This document shows positions 1 through 8,263 of a stretch of 64,000 nucleotides of DNA, piece by piece. The notes below the pieces were generated by a model, which was not told where the DNA came from, did no database searches, and saw only the letters and a program-made list of their open reading frames with translations. Where the stretch lies: positions 258,813 to 322,812 of the forward strand of contig NZ_AUGK01000003.1 in assembly GCF_000422625.1 (NCBI RefSeq). The letters are read 5' to 3'. The DNA is from Adlercreutzia mucosicola DSM 19490 (GTDB lineage Bacteria; Actinomycetota; Coriobacteriia; Coriobacteriales; Eggerthellaceae). Numbering within the stretch: position 1 is the first letter of the stretch; every line of letters begins with the position of its first letter. Position numbers and translations under genes: made by a program.

Positions 1-303
1 CTCGGCCGATCTCATTCCTTGAATTCTTATGAGAAAACGAGTCTTTCCGCAAACGACGAGATAGCTGCCACGGCAGGTACCGCCGAGGCGGCTCAAGATA
101 TTACTGAACGTTATGGTCTGACGAATCGGGAGTGCGAAATACTCGGTATGCTTTTGCAGGGACGCAGTCGCCCCTATATTCGAGACACGCTGTACGTGTC
201 TATCAGCACGGTAGATACTCACGTGCGCCATATATACGCCAAGCTGGGGGTTCACAATAAGCAGGAGCTGATTGACCTGGCGCAGCAGCTGGGTGAAACA
301 TAG
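1..303 (+). CDS. LuxR-family regulator, C-terminal HTH (5' end outside window)
   Basis: The reading frame is open to base 1, so this is the 3' end of a longer gene; the TTG at 19 is not a convincing start. The visible 100 residues carry a LuxR/GerE DNA-binding domain: LTNRECEILGMLLQG, then ISTVDTHVRHIYAKLGVHNKQEL, which covers the recognition helix and the dimer helix. The domain closely resembles the C-terminus of the 514-residue membrane LuxR protein at 10786-12330, so the missing part may also be a multi-spanning membrane region (inference). It is a transcriptional regulator; target and signal are unknown. Confidence 0.85.
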   Translation, partial: LGRSHSLNSYEKTSLSANDEIAATAGTAEAAQDITERYGLTNRECEILGMLLQGRSRPYIRDTLYVSISTVDTHVRHIYAKLGVHNKQELIDLAQQLGET

Positions 304-396
304 GAGCGTTTTGTGGCGCCCCAATGCGAGTCTGCTGGACTCCCGACCATGGTAGAATGGGAAAATCACGGGCTACCAGGGAAAAGAGGCGGTCGT

Positions 397-2112
397 ATGT
401 TGGAGAAAGTCGATTTCTCTCAAAAGAAAATGAAGAAGGCCGCCTACAAGGAGCGGTGGGATGCCCTGTTGGCGAAGCTCGTGGTGCTGCAGCAGCGGGC
501 GCATAACGAGGGCGTGGGGCTTGTGGTGCTGTTCGAGGGCTGGAACGGCGCCGGCAAAGGCAGCCGTATCTCCGACCTCATGTACAACCTGGACGCGCGC
601 TCCACGGGCGTTTACGTGGGGCTCGATCTGGACCCCGAGTCCGAGCGCGAGTTCGCCGGTCGCGAAATGGGCGTGACGGGCTATTACCCCATCATGCAGG
701 ATTTCTGGAAGGCCCTCGGCGAGCGCAATTCCATCACCTTCTACGATCGCGGTTGGTACTCGGCGGTTACCCAGCATATGCTGCACAACGCGCCGGCCAA
801 GCTGCTGCTGCCCAAAGATGAAGAGCGCCACTACCTGGATTCCGTTCACGATTTCGAACGGCAGCTGGTGGCCGACGGCTACATCGTCGTGAAGTTCTTT
901 GTGCATATGACCAAGGAGGCCCAGATCGATCGCCTGCGGCGATTGCACGACGATCCGGTGACCCGCTGGCGCGTCACCGACAAGAAGCTGCACAGCCACC
1001 ATGGCTACGAGGCGGCCTACGAGCTGTACGACCGTCTGCTCGAGCGCAGCGACTATCCCTTTGCCCCGTGGGTGCTGCTGAACGGCGAGGACCGCCGTCG
1101 CTCGAACATCACCATCGCCGAGACGCTGGTGGAGGCTTTGGAGCGCGGACTCAGCCAAAAAGAGGCCAACGATGCCCTGCGCAGCGCCTTCTCGGCGCGT
1201 CAGGCCGAGTTCGAGGCCTCGGTCGATGCTGCCGCCAGCACCATGATGGGCGATGCCGCCGCCGTGGAAGTGCGCCCCGGTCGCGGCATGCTGGCGGGCG
1301 CTGCCCTGGCCCGCGCCCGCGCCCAGGCCGCGGCAGCCCACGATCTGGCGCCGCGCTCGTCGCGCTTCGCCATCGTGGAGGACTATCCCCAGGTGGACAT
1401 GATCGACCACAGCCTGGCTCTGGATCCTGTGCGCTATAAGAAAATGCTGCGGGCCCTGCAGGCGCGCCTATTCCGCTTAGAGAACATCATGTTCCAGAAG
1501 CGCGTGCCCCTCATTTTGATGTACGAGGGCTGGGATGCCGCCGGCAAGGGCGGAAACATCAAGCGCGTGGCTCAGGCCCTGGACGCCCGCGCCTACAACA
1601 TCTACCCGTCGCCGGCGCCTACCAAGCCCGAGCTGGCCCATCCCTTCCTGTGGCGCTACTGGACGCGTCTGCCCAAGGCGGGGCACGTGGGCATGTACGA
1701 TCGCAGCTGGTATGGCCGCGTGCTCGTGGAGCGCGTCGAGGGCTTCGCCACCCCCGAGGAGTGGGGCCGCGCCTACGACGAGATCAACGAGTTCGAGCAC
1801 GACCTGGTGGATTGGGGTGCCATACTGCTGAAGTTCTGGGTGGACGTGAGCCCCGAAGAGCAGCTGCGCCGCTTTCAGGATCGCGAGACCGACCCGGCCA
1901 AGCAGTGGAAGATCACCGAGGACGACTGGCGCAATCGCGAGAAGTATCCCCAGTACAAGGCCGCCATCAACGACATGTTCCGCCTGACTTCCACCACCTT
2001 CGCCCCCTGGATCGTGCTGGAATCCGACGACAAGCGCTACGCTCGCATCAAAGCCCTGCGCATCATCGTGGACGCCCTGGAGGAACGCCTCGGCGAAGAC
2101 CACTTCCAATAG
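397..2112 (+). CDS. pap: Polyphosphate:AMP phosphotransferase, two-domain PPK2
   Basis: The 571-residue protein has two tandem PPK2 domains. Each has a P-loop (EGWNGAGKG at about 48-56, EGWDAAGKG at about 376-385) and a Walker B-like DRxWY segment (FYDRGWYSAV, MYDRSWYGRV). The PPK2 family moves phosphate between polyphosphate and nucleotides. The double-domain form is typical of the polyphosphate:AMP phosphotransferase group, where one domain is often catalytic, so the AMP preference is inferred from architecture. The ATG at 397 is chosen over an upstream in-frame ATG at 313 because an AGAGG ribosome site lies 7 bases before it and homology begins there. It stands alone. Confidence 0.9.
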   Translation: MLEKVDFSQKKMKKAAYKERWDALLAKLVVLQQRAHNEGVGLVVLFEGWNGAGKGSRISDLMYNLDARSTGVYVGLDLDPESEREFAGREMGVTGYYPIMQDFWKALGERNSITFYDRGWYSAVTQHMLHNAPAKLLLPKDEERHYLDSVHDFERQLVADGYIVVKFFVHMTKEAQIDRLRRLHDDPVTRWRVTDKKLHSHHGYEAAYELYDRLLERSDYPFAPWVLLNGEDRRRSNITIAETLVEALERGLSQKEANDALRSAFSARQAEFEASVDAAASTMMGDAAAVEVRPGRGMLAGAALARARAQAAAAHDLAPRSSRFAIVEDYPQVDMIDHSLALDPVRYKKMLRALQARLFRLENIMFQKRVPLILMYEGWDAAGKGGNIKRVAQALDARAYNIYPSPAPTKPELAHPFLWRYWTRLPKAGHVGMYDRSWYGRVLVERVEGFATPEEWGRAYDEINEFEHDLVDWGAILLKFWVDVSPEEQLRRFQDRETDPAKQWKITEDDWRNREKYPQYKAAINDMFRLTSTTFAPWIVLESDDKRYARIKALRIIVDALEERLGEDHFQ

Positions 2113-2259
2113 CGAGTCGCCGCGGCGCGGTTGCGCCGACGTTGTGTCGTCGCTCCTTCGAGACGCCCCTTCCCGCGCCGTGTTTCGCCGTCGCCTTGCC
2201 TTCCGCGCAAGGGCGGGGTTCCGTCTACCGCGAGTGTGCGGCGGGGGTGGGGGTGCTGC

Positions 2260-2288
2260 TTGCGCAAACAGGGGGTTCGGGGTACTAT
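2260..2288 (+). promoter_or_regulatory. Putative sigma-70-type promoter for the 38-residue peptide gene
   Basis: TTGCGC at 2260-2265 and TACTAT at 2283-2288 are separated by 17 bases, 67 bases upstream of the start codon at 2355. Seen in sequence only. Confidence 0.5.
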
Positions 2289-2354
2289 GATCCCATCATG
2301 AGACAGGATATGGGGTGTGACATTTCTGCGCCTCTGCTATAGAAGGAGTCCCTT

Positions 2355-2471
2355 ATGGAACTGTTCGGTATGCAAGTGCCCATCGAGGCAATCTGGGCGA
2401 TCGTCGCCATCGTGGTCCTGGTCATTGTGGTGTTCATCGCCAAGGGCTTCATGGACGAGATGAAGAAATAG
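2355..2471 (+). CDS. Small single-pass membrane peptide (38 aa)
   Basis: A 38-codon frame begins at ATG 2355, 6 bases after a strong AGAAGGAG ribosome site. A short polar start (MELFGMQVPIEAIW) leads into one very hydrophobic helix of about 20 residues rich in Ile and Val, then a charged tail ending FMDEMKK. A promoter (2260-2288) and a UUCG-loop terminator (2478-2502) bracket it, so it looks like an independently expressed small membrane protein. No family is recognised. The next gene is a sortase, but the terminator separates them. Confidence rests on the ribosome site, the promoter and the coherent membrane helix. Confidence 0.65.
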   Translation: MELFGMQVPIEAIWAIVAIVVLVIVVFIAKGFMDEMKK

Positions 2472-2477
2472 CACCCG

Positions 2478-2502
2478 GGCCCCTTCGGGGGCCTTTTTGT
2501 TT
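2478..2502 (+). terminator. Rho-independent terminator
   Basis: The perfect 6-bp stem GGCCCC/GGGGCC closes a TTCG tetraloop and is followed by TTTTT. It ends the small-peptide transcript just before the sortase gene, so it could also act as an attenuator for read-through. Confidence 0.85.
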
Positions 2503-2518
2503 TGAGCAAGGGGGTTCG

Positions 2519-3445
2519 ATGTCCGACCAGGTAATTCCCACCGACGACATCCCAACCGAGGAGAAGAAGAAAAAGAAGAAAAAAGGCGGCTGCCTGTGGC
2601 GCATCGTGTTCTGGCTGGCCCTGCTGGTGTTCATCGGGTCGGTGGGCGTGCTGGGCTATATCGCCTACACCTACTGGGAAGGCCAGAACCAATACGACGA
2701 GATCGCTTCGCGCGCCTTCCCCAACGAGCAGTCGAACACCTTGGCCGACATGGTGGTGGATTGGGACGCCCTGCGCGCCATCAACCCCGAAGTGGTGGCC
2801 TGGGTCTATGTGCCCGATACCATGGTGAACTACCCGGTGGCTCACAAGCCCGGTGACAGCAAGTACTACTTGAAGCACAACTTCAGCGACTTCGAGGGCC
2901 TGAAGTACGGTGCCGAGTACGGCTGCATCATGTTATCCGGCGAGAATGCCGGCGACTTCTCCGATCAGGTGAACATCATCTACGGTCACCATCTGCGCAA
3001 CGGATCGATGTTCGGTACCTTCGGCGACTTCTACGACAGCGCCATCTTCAACCAGCACCGCACCATCTATCTGCTGACGCCGGCGGGCAACTACCGTCTG
3101 GAAACCTTCGCCGTGGAACACGTGCCCATGACCCACGGGTCCATCGCCACGCCGAATTACCCCACCGACCAGGAGTTCAACGATTTCAAGCAGTGGCTGG
3201 TGGACGAGTCGGTGGTCACGCCCGATCCGAACACCGATGCCGATGCCCTGGCGGCCATGAAGCTGTTCGGCTTCTGCACCTGCGACGGCGATGACAACAC
3301 GTGGCGCTACATCACCTTTGCCGTGCCGGCCGAGTTCGTGCCTATCGAGTACGTGGGCACTGGCGACTATCACGGCAACAGCGAGGTGGCCGGCGACGAC
3401 ATCAATGCCGTTCAGGATACCACCCAAGACCGTATCAACGACTAA
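2519..3445 (+). CDS. Class B sortase
   Basis: This is a 308-residue membrane-anchored transpeptidase. A lysine-rich cytoplasmic start is followed by one membrane helix (about 26-50) and an extracellular sortase domain. The catalytic residues are visible: His in IIYGHHLRNGSMF, Cys in FGFCTC and Arg in DDNTWRYITFA. The segment order (WVYVPDTMVNYPV, YYLKHNF, GCIMLSG) fits the SrtB class. Sortases cleave a sorting motif and attach the protein to peptidoglycan or to another pilin subunit. No substrate gene is adjacent; the only sorting-signal protein in the window is the FAQTG protein at 15679, which may use a different sortase. AAGGGGG precedes the ATG. Confidence 0.9.
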   Translation: MSDQVIPTDDIPTEEKKKKKKKGGCLWRIVFWLALLVFIGSVGVLGYIAYTYWEGQNQYDEIASRAFPNEQSNTLADMVVDWDALRAINPEVVAWVYVPDTMVNYPVAHKPGDSKYYLKHNFSDFEGLKYGAEYGCIMLSGENAGDFSDQVNIIYGHHLRNGSMFGTFGDFYDSAIFNQHRTIYLLTPAGNYRLETFAVEHVPMTHGSIATPNYPTDQEFNDFKQWLVDESVVTPDPNTDADALAAMKLFGFCTCDGDDNTWRYITFAVPAEFVPIEYVGTGDYHGNSEVAGDDINAVQDTTQDRIND

Positions 3446-3489
3446 TGTCCCGCCCGTGGCTTCGTCCGCGGGCGGCCCGCCGCATTCCC

Positions 3490-3495
3490 TATACT
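3490..3495 (+). promoter_or_regulatory. Candidate -10 box for purMN
   Basis: TATACT lies 35 bases before the purM start. No good -35 box is visible at 16-18 bases upstream. A 7-bp inverted repeat (CCGCCCG/CGGGCGG) just before it may end the sortase transcript. Confidence 0.35.
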
Positions 3496-3529
3496 ATGAG
3501 CCAGCGGATCATTCTTGGAAAGGAACCCC

Positions 3530-4606
3530 ATGGAAAACCAGAACAGCGTGACCTATGCCGAGGCCGGCGTCGATATCGTCGAGGGTGCCCGGGCTGTGGA
3601 CGCCATCAAGGACACGGTGCATTCCACTTACCGTCCCGAAGTGGTGGGCGACATCGGCGGGTTCGGCGGCCTGTTCTCCATCGCCGCGGCCAAGGCCATG
3701 GACGATCCGCTGCTGGTGTCCGGCACCGACGGCGTGGGCACGAAGCTGAAGGTGGCCCAGCGCTTGGGCGTGCATGACACGGTGGGCATCGATTTGGTGG
3801 CCATGTGCGTGAACGACATCCTGGCCACAGGTGCCGAGCCGCTGTTCTTCCTCGATTACGTGGCCGTGGGCAAGCTGGACTCCGAGGCCATGGCCAAGAT
3901 CGTCGGCGGTATCGGCGAGGGCTGTCGCCAGGCCGGCTGCGCGCTCATCGGCGGCGAGATGGCCGAGCACCCCGGCGTGATGGATCCCGACGATTACGAC
4001 CTGTCCGGCTTCTGCGTGGGCGTGGTGGATCGCCCGCGCATGCTCGATCCCGAGAGCGTGCGCGAGGGCGACGTGCTCATCGGCCTGGCCTCCTCGGGCC
4101 TGCACTCCAACGGCTATTCTCTGGCCCGCAAGGTGTGCGTGGAGGGCCGCAGCGAAGAGGCGCTGCGCGAGGCCCGCGAGGACTTGGCCGGCCAGAGCAT
4201 CCTGGAGGCCCTGCTCACCCCTACGCGCATCTACGTGAAGCCGGTGCGCGCCGTCATGGACGCGGTGCCCGGTGGCATCCGTGCGCTCGCCCACATCACC
4301 GGCGGCGGCATTACCGAGAATCTGAACCGCGCCCTGCCCGCCACGGTGGACGCCGAGGTTGACCTGGGCACGTGGCCTCTTCCGCCTGTGGTGCGCTTCG
4401 CCTGCGAGGCGGCGAACCTGTCTGAGGCCGAGGCCCTGAAGACCTTCAACATGGGTCTGGGCCTCGTACTCATCGTGGACCCCGATAAGGCCGAGGCTGT
4501 GGAGGCCGCCCTGGTCGAGGCCGGCGAGCAGACCTTCCGCGTCGGCCGTATCGTTGCCGGTTCCGGCGAGGTGCGGTACGCCAACGTTGGCGGTCTGTTC
4601 GCGTAG
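3530..4606 (+). CDS. purM: Phosphoribosylformylglycinamidine cyclo-ligase (AIR synthetase)
   Basis: The 358-residue protein catalyses the ATP-dependent ring closure of FGAM to AIR in purine synthesis. Family motifs run in order: GTDGVGTKLKVAQ, VAMCVNDILATGAEPLFFLDY, LIGGEMAEHPG, GLHSNGYSLARK, HITGGGITENLNRALP and FNMGLGLVLIV. The ATG at 3530 follows GGAAAGGA with normal spacing; an in-frame TTG at 3515 lies ahead of that site and is rejected. purN starts 33 bases downstream on the same strand, so the two form a purine operon. Confidence 0.97.
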   Translation: MENQNSVTYAEAGVDIVEGARAVDAIKDTVHSTYRPEVVGDIGGFGGLFSIAAAKAMDDPLLVSGTDGVGTKLKVAQRLGVHDTVGIDLVAMCVNDILATGAEPLFFLDYVAVGKLDSEAMAKIVGGIGEGCRQAGCALIGGEMAEHPGVMDPDDYDLSGFCVGVVDRPRMLDPESVREGDVLIGLASSGLHSNGYSLARKVCVEGRSEEALREAREDLAGQSILEALLTPTRIYVKPVRAVMDAVPGGIRALAHITGGGITENLNRALPATVDAEVDLGTWPLPPVVRFACEAANLSEAEALKTFNMGLGLVLIVDPDKAEAVEAALVEAGEQTFRVGRIVAGSGEVRYANVGGLFA

Positions 4607-4639
4607 GCCCGTGCGTTCAAGCCAGAAGAAGGGACAGAA

Positions 4640-5257
4640 GTGACTGACAAGCTGAAGATCGGCGTGCTGCTCAGTGGCAGCGGTACCAACTTGCAGGCCA
4701 TTATCGACGCCGTTGCCCAGGAGGGGCTGCCCGTGGAGATCGTGCACGTGCTTTCCTCGCGCCCCGATGCCTACGGCATCGAGCGCGCCCGAACCGCGGG
4801 CATTCCCGTGACGGTGTTCGACCGCACCGTGTACGAGGACCGCGAGGCTGCCGACGCCCGCATTGCCGCCATCATGGCCGAGGCCGGTGCCGAGTACCTG
4901 GTCATGGCCGGTTACATGCGCAAGCTCACTCCCGTGGTGCTGGACGCCTTCCCCGATCGGGTGTTGAACCTGCACCCGGCTCTGCTGCCCTCCTTCAAGG
5001 GTGCGCACGCCATTCAGGATGCGTGGGATGCCGGCGTGAAGGTGACCGGTGTGACGGTGCACCTGGCCAACGAGGACTACGACAAGGGGCCCATCGTGGC
5101 CCAGCGGGCCGTGTCCGTGCTGCCCGGGGATGACGTCGATGCCCTGGAGGCGCGCATCCATGAAGTGGAGCACGAGATTTACCCCACTGTGTTGCGGGCC
5201 ATCGCCGAGGGGCGCATGACCATGGACGGGCAGCGCATCGTTCGCATTAGCGAGTAG
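4640..5257 (+). CDS. purN: Phosphoribosylglycinamide formyltransferase
   Basis: The 205-residue protein transfers formyl from 10-formyl-THF to GAR. It shows the SGSGTNLQAI phosphate-binding loop, the folate and catalytic segment LNLHPALLPSFKGAHAI with active-site Asn-x-His, and the late catalytic Asp in NEDYDKGPIVAQ. The start is a GTG at 4640 after AGAAGAAGGG. It follows purM by 33 bases with no terminator between them and is probably cotranscribed. Confidence 0.96.
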   Translation: MTDKLKIGVLLSGSGTNLQAIIDAVAQEGLPVEIVHVLSSRPDAYGIERARTAGIPVTVFDRTVYEDREAADARIAAIMAEAGAEYLVMAGYMRKLTPVVLDAFPDRVLNLHPALLPSFKGAHAIQDAWDAGVKVTGVTVHLANEDYDKGPIVAQRAVSVLPGDDVDALEARIHEVEHEIYPTVLRAIAEGRMTMDGQRIVRISE

Positions 5258-5294
5258 GCTGCTGGCGCCTTTGCGGGAGCACTTTTCGAAAAAG

Positions 5295-5445
5295 TGGACA
5301 AAATGGCCTCGAGTGAGCTGCTGCCAGCCCGTTTCGGCCTCGCAATCGGGCCAAAACGGGCTGACGCGCTTTGTGCAAGCCTAAAAAAGACGCTGCGACG
5401 GCCCTAACAGGGGGCCAAGGAGCGCACTCGACGCCATTTTGTCCA
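5295..5445. repeat. MITE-like element with 21-bp terminal inverted repeats
   Basis: The 21 bases at 5295-5315 (starting TGGACAAAATGGC) are the reverse complement of 5425-5445 with one mismatch. Inside is a second inverted repeat of 15 bases (5325-5339 against 5349-5363, CAGCCCGTT type, one mismatch) and a GC-rich hairpin near 5400-5416. No frame inside looks coding. It fills the purN-xdhC gap. The nested palindromes suggest a non-autonomous mobile or REP/BIME-like intergenic element; no target-site duplication is obvious. Confidence 0.6.
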
Positions 5446-5482
5446 GAAAATCCCAATGTACTCTCACTGAAGGGAGAGCTTA

Positions 5483-6475
5483 ATGAAGCGCGAAACTCTT
5501 GAAGCGGTTGTCGCCGATTTGCGGGCCGGGAGGGTGCCCACGCTGACTCCTGAGGACCTGCCCGCGTTCTCCGAGGCGGCCACCGCGGGCGACCCCCATA
5601 TCGGCCCCGAAACTCTGGCGGCTATCACAGCCACATTGACCGAGGCGGATATTCCCACGTTCGAGCGGGCGCTGCGAGCCTTAGACGAGGAGGACTTGGC
5701 CTGGCTCGGCTTCAAGGTGGTTTACGACCCGGCCGCGGCGGTCGGCAACGTAGATAACGAGGTGACGAAGAAGTACGGCAAGGAAGGCTCTGCCGACGGC
5801 GAACCGCTTGTGTTCTTCTGCAACGATGCCAAGGAGATCGTGGCGTCGCGGCCCCTGTCGCCGCGCGACGTGTTCCAGGCCAAGGACGTCACCCGCGGCC
5901 CCTCTATGCACAACGATCAGTTCGACGGCCTTACCTGGGTGAGCGAGCCTTTGTTTGGGAGGGTGCGCGTGTGGCTTTTGGGCGCGTCGGATGCGGCTGT
6001 GGAAGTGGCGGCCCTGGCCGATCATGTGGGCTTCCACGTGATTGCCGTCGACTACGACGAGGCGTTCCTGAACGCCGAGCGGTTCCCCGCAGCCGAGCGC
6101 ATCCTGCTGCATGGCGGCACCTTCGACGAGCTGGCGAATATGCCGGCGCGGCCCGACGACTACGTGTGCGTGCTCACCCGTGGCCACATGTTCGATCCCG
6201 AGGGTTGCATCTGGGCGTTGCAGAACGGCGTGCACTATGTGGGCATGATGGGCTGCGCCGGGAAGAACGCCACGGTGCACGACCTGGTGCTGGCCGCGGG
6301 CGTTGCCGAGGCCGACTGGGAGCGCGTCAAGCGGCCCATTGGCCTGAAGTTCGGCGCGAAGACCCCGGCCGAGTTGGCCATCGCCATCGTGGCCGAGCTC
6401 GTGGATGTGCGCTACCGTGAGCGCTACAGCGAGACGGCGCGCGAGCGCCACGAAAAGAGCCTGGGACGCGCGTAA
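5483..6475 (+). CDS. XdhC/CoxI-family molybdoenzyme accessory protein
   Basis: The 330-residue protein has a C-terminal XdhC Rossmann domain: LLGASDAAVEVAALADHVGF, the acidic strand end IAVDYDE, VCVLTRGHMFDPEGCIWAL and VGMMGCAGKN. It ends with KRPIGLKFGAKTPAELAIAI, the family signature before the C-terminus. XdhC proteins bind molybdopterin cofactor and help insert the sulfido ligand into xanthine dehydrogenase-type enzymes. The N-terminal 110 residues are divergent. No molybdenum hydroxylase is next to it here, so its client is elsewhere or different. AGGGAGAG precedes the ATG. Confidence 0.85.
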   Translation: MKRETLEAVVADLRAGRVPTLTPEDLPAFSEAATAGDPHIGPETLAAITATLTEADIPTFERALRALDEEDLAWLGFKVVYDPAAAVGNVDNEVTKKYGKEGSADGEPLVFFCNDAKEIVASRPLSPRDVFQAKDVTRGPSMHNDQFDGLTWVSEPLFGRVRVWLLGASDAAVEVAALADHVGFHVIAVDYDEAFLNAERFPAAERILLHGGTFDELANMPARPDDYVCVLTRGHMFDPEGCIWALQNGVHYVGMMGCAGKNATVHDLVLAAGVAEADWERVKRPIGLKFGAKTPAELAIAIVAELVDVRYRERYSETARERHEKSLGRA

Positions 6476-6507
6476 CAACGAGCGCTTCTGTGGCAATTTG
6501 CGGACAG

Positions 6508-6541
6508 CGGCCGCCTCGCCGTCAGGTGGGGCGGCCGTTTT
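6508..6541 (+). terminator. Rho-independent terminator after the XdhC gene
   Basis: The 8-bp stem CGGCCGCC/GGCGGCCG has a 14-base loop and is followed by TTTT. Confidence 0.8.
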
Positions 6542-6604
6542 GTGCCATAATGCTCGGGTCAATGGCTCATCGGGCCGCGGAAGCGGTGCGGGCGGTTCGG
6601 GCGG

Positions 6605-6756
6605 CAGGGTGCCGTGCCGAGGCCGCTTTTGCCTTGGGGAATGTGGGTGCGAATCCCGCGCTATGCCAGTAACCGTAAGGTGCTCGGGCGATCGTCGCGC
6701 AGGCGGTGGCCGGTCGGGCCGAAGTCGGAATACCAAGCCGAGAGGCACGAGCCCTG
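6605..6756 (+). ncRNA. Cobalamin riboswitch
   Basis: The outer P1 arms CAGGG-CGTGCC (6605-6618) and GGCACG-CCCTG (about 6744-6756) pair. The core contains GGGAATGTGGGTGCGAATCCC and a CAGTAACCGTAA segment. The B12 box is AGTCGGAATACCAAGCC at 6723-6739. These match the conserved parts of adenosylcobalamin-type riboswitches. It ends 18 bases before the start of a DUF4430 lipoprotein gene and leads the ECF transporter operon, so it should repress B12 uptake when cobalamin is plentiful. Confidence 0.85.
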
Positions 6757-6774
6757 GAGAGAAAGGTTTGCCTC

Positions 6775-7242
6775 ATGTATCAGTATGCCCCTATCTTGAA
6801 ATCGAAGAAGCTGTTGGGTTTGGCGTGTGCCTGCGCCCTGGCCGCCGTGCTGGCCCTGACCGGCTGCGCGGCGGGGGATGGCGCCGACGCCGGCGCCAGC
6901 GGCGCCGCTGGCGGTGCCTCGAACGCTGCGACGCAGGGCGAGGCCTCGGTGACCGTGTCGGTGACCATGCCGGAAGGCGCCGACGCCGAGTCCCAGAGCG
7001 CTGAGGTGTCCATCCCCGCCGACGGCACCGTCTACGACGCGCTGGTGGCCACGGGCTGGGCCGTCGAGGCCGCCGATAGCGATTACGGCAAGTACGTCAC
7101 GGCCATCAATGGCGTGGCCAATGGGTCCCAAGGGGATATGAGCGGCTGGGTGTTCACCGTTAATGGCGAAGAGGTCATGGAGGGCTGCAGCACCTGCACG
7201 CTGGCCGCGGGCGACACCGTGGAGTGGGCGTTCTTCGTCTAG
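6775..7242 (+). CDS. DUF4430-domain lipoprotein, probable cobalamin-uptake accessory
   Basis: The 155-residue protein starts with a lipoprotein signal (lipobox LTGC, Cys31) and an Ala/Gly-rich spacer. A DUF4430-type domain follows: VSVTMPEGADAESQ, IPADGTVYDALVATGW, YVTAINGVANG, MSGWVFTVNGEEV and ending WAFFV. DUF4430 resembles the C-terminal ligand-binding domain of transcobalamin and intrinsic factor. Its position directly behind the cobalamin riboswitch and before the ECF genes suggests a surface B12-capture protein (inference). The ATG at 6775 follows GAGAGAAAGG. Confidence 0.85.
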   Translation: MYQYAPILKSKKLLGLACACALAAVLALTGCAAGDGADAGASGAAGGASNAATQGEASVTVSVTMPEGADAESQSAEVSIPADGTVYDALVATGWAVEAADSDYGKYVTAINGVANGSQGDMSGWVFTVNGEEVMEGCSTCTLAAGDTVEWAFFV

Positions 7243-7351
7243 GTCGCCTTCGGGCGCGAGCGGCACGGGGCGGCCGCGGCGGCACGGCGCAAACGCTCCG
7301 CCGTCGCGATGCTGAGCCGCCGCTTGCGCCCATTCTGGTAGAGGACTCGCT

Positions 7352-8263
7352 GTGGAATCTCCCTCGAACAACTTTCTTGCACTGCTTCATCCAGCTGTGA
7401 CATTGGGGTTCTTTGCATGTGCTCTGGGGCTGACGGTGCTGGTGGCGGCTCCGGCCTTCGTCGCGCTGTCGTTCGGGGCGGCGGCGTGCTGCCTGATCAC
7501 GGTGCGCGGCCGTCGGGCCTGGGGGCTCATCGGGGGGCTTGTGCCGCTCGTGGTGCTGGTGGCGGCGATGAACCCGCTGTTCAATACAGAGGGCGCGACG
7601 GTGCTGTTCGCCTACGGTGACGGGCGTCCCTATACCGCCGAGGCCCTGATCCTAGGGATCGCGATGGGCGCGACGCTGGCCGCGGCACTTCTGTGGTTCG
7701 CCTCGCTGAACGCGGCGCTGACGAGCGATAAGGCGACCTTTCTGTTTGGCTCGGCCGCTCCGGCACTGACCACGGTGCTGACGTTGGTGATGCGCCTGGT
7801 GCCCGGCTATGGCCGTCGCGCCACGGAGGTCTTTCGCGCGCGGCGGGCCCTGGGTCGCGATGCGGGCGAGCCGGAGTCGCTGGCGGAGAAGGTGCGCGCC
7901 GGCGCTACGGTGCTGGGGGCGCTGACGGGCTGGGCGCTGGATCATGGGGTGGTCACGGCCGATTCCATGGCCGCGCGCGGTTTCGGCTCGGGCAAGCGCA
8001 CGAGCTACAGGAGCTACCGTTTCACGGGCCGCGATGGCGCGGTTGTGGCGGTGGCCGTCGTGCTGTTGATGGCGATAGGGGCGGGGGTGCTCGCCGGCGC
8101 GGTGCCGCTGGGCTACGTCCCTGCGGACGCTATCGCCGCCGGTGTCGCCCCGTCGCCCCTGGCGGTGGGCGTCCTGGTGGCGTACGGGGCGTTTCTGCTG
8201 TTGCCCGCGGCTCTGAATCTCGGTGGGGAGGTGCGATGGCGTTGCTCGCTTTCGAACATCTGA
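7352..8263 (+). CDS. ECF transporter T component (CbiQ/EcfT family)
   Basis: The 303-residue, very hydrophobic integral membrane protein has several helices. The coupling segment DSMAARGFGSGKRTSYR holds the Ala-Arg-Gly motif (near residue 207) that docks on the ATPases. The start is a GTG at 7352 after TAGAGGA. The next gene begins inside its last 28 bases, showing translational coupling. With the fused ATPase and S component downstream it forms a complete energy-coupling-factor importer; the riboswitch points to cobalamin or a precursor as substrate. Confidence 0.88.
   Translation: MESPSNNFLALLHPAVTLGFFACALGLTVLVAAPAFVALSFGAAACCLITVRGRRAWGLIGGLVPLVVLVAAMNPLFNTEGATVLFAYGDGRPYTAEALILGIAMGATLAAALLWFASLNAALTSDKATFLFGSAAPALTTVLTLVMRLVPGYGRRATEVFRARRALGRDAGEPESLAEKVRAGATVLGALTGWALDHGVVTADSMAARGFGSGKRTSYRSYRFTGRDGAVVAVAVVLLMAIGAGVLAGAVPLGYVPADAIAAGVAPSPLAVGVLVAYGAFLLLPAALNLGGEVRWRCSLSNI

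Noticed and set aside
3509..5173. Long minus-strand frame (554 codons) opposite purM and purN
   Set aside because: It is the antisense shadow of two unmistakable genes in high-GC DNA; the translation is His/Gly/Val-rich without any family pattern and has no ribosome site.
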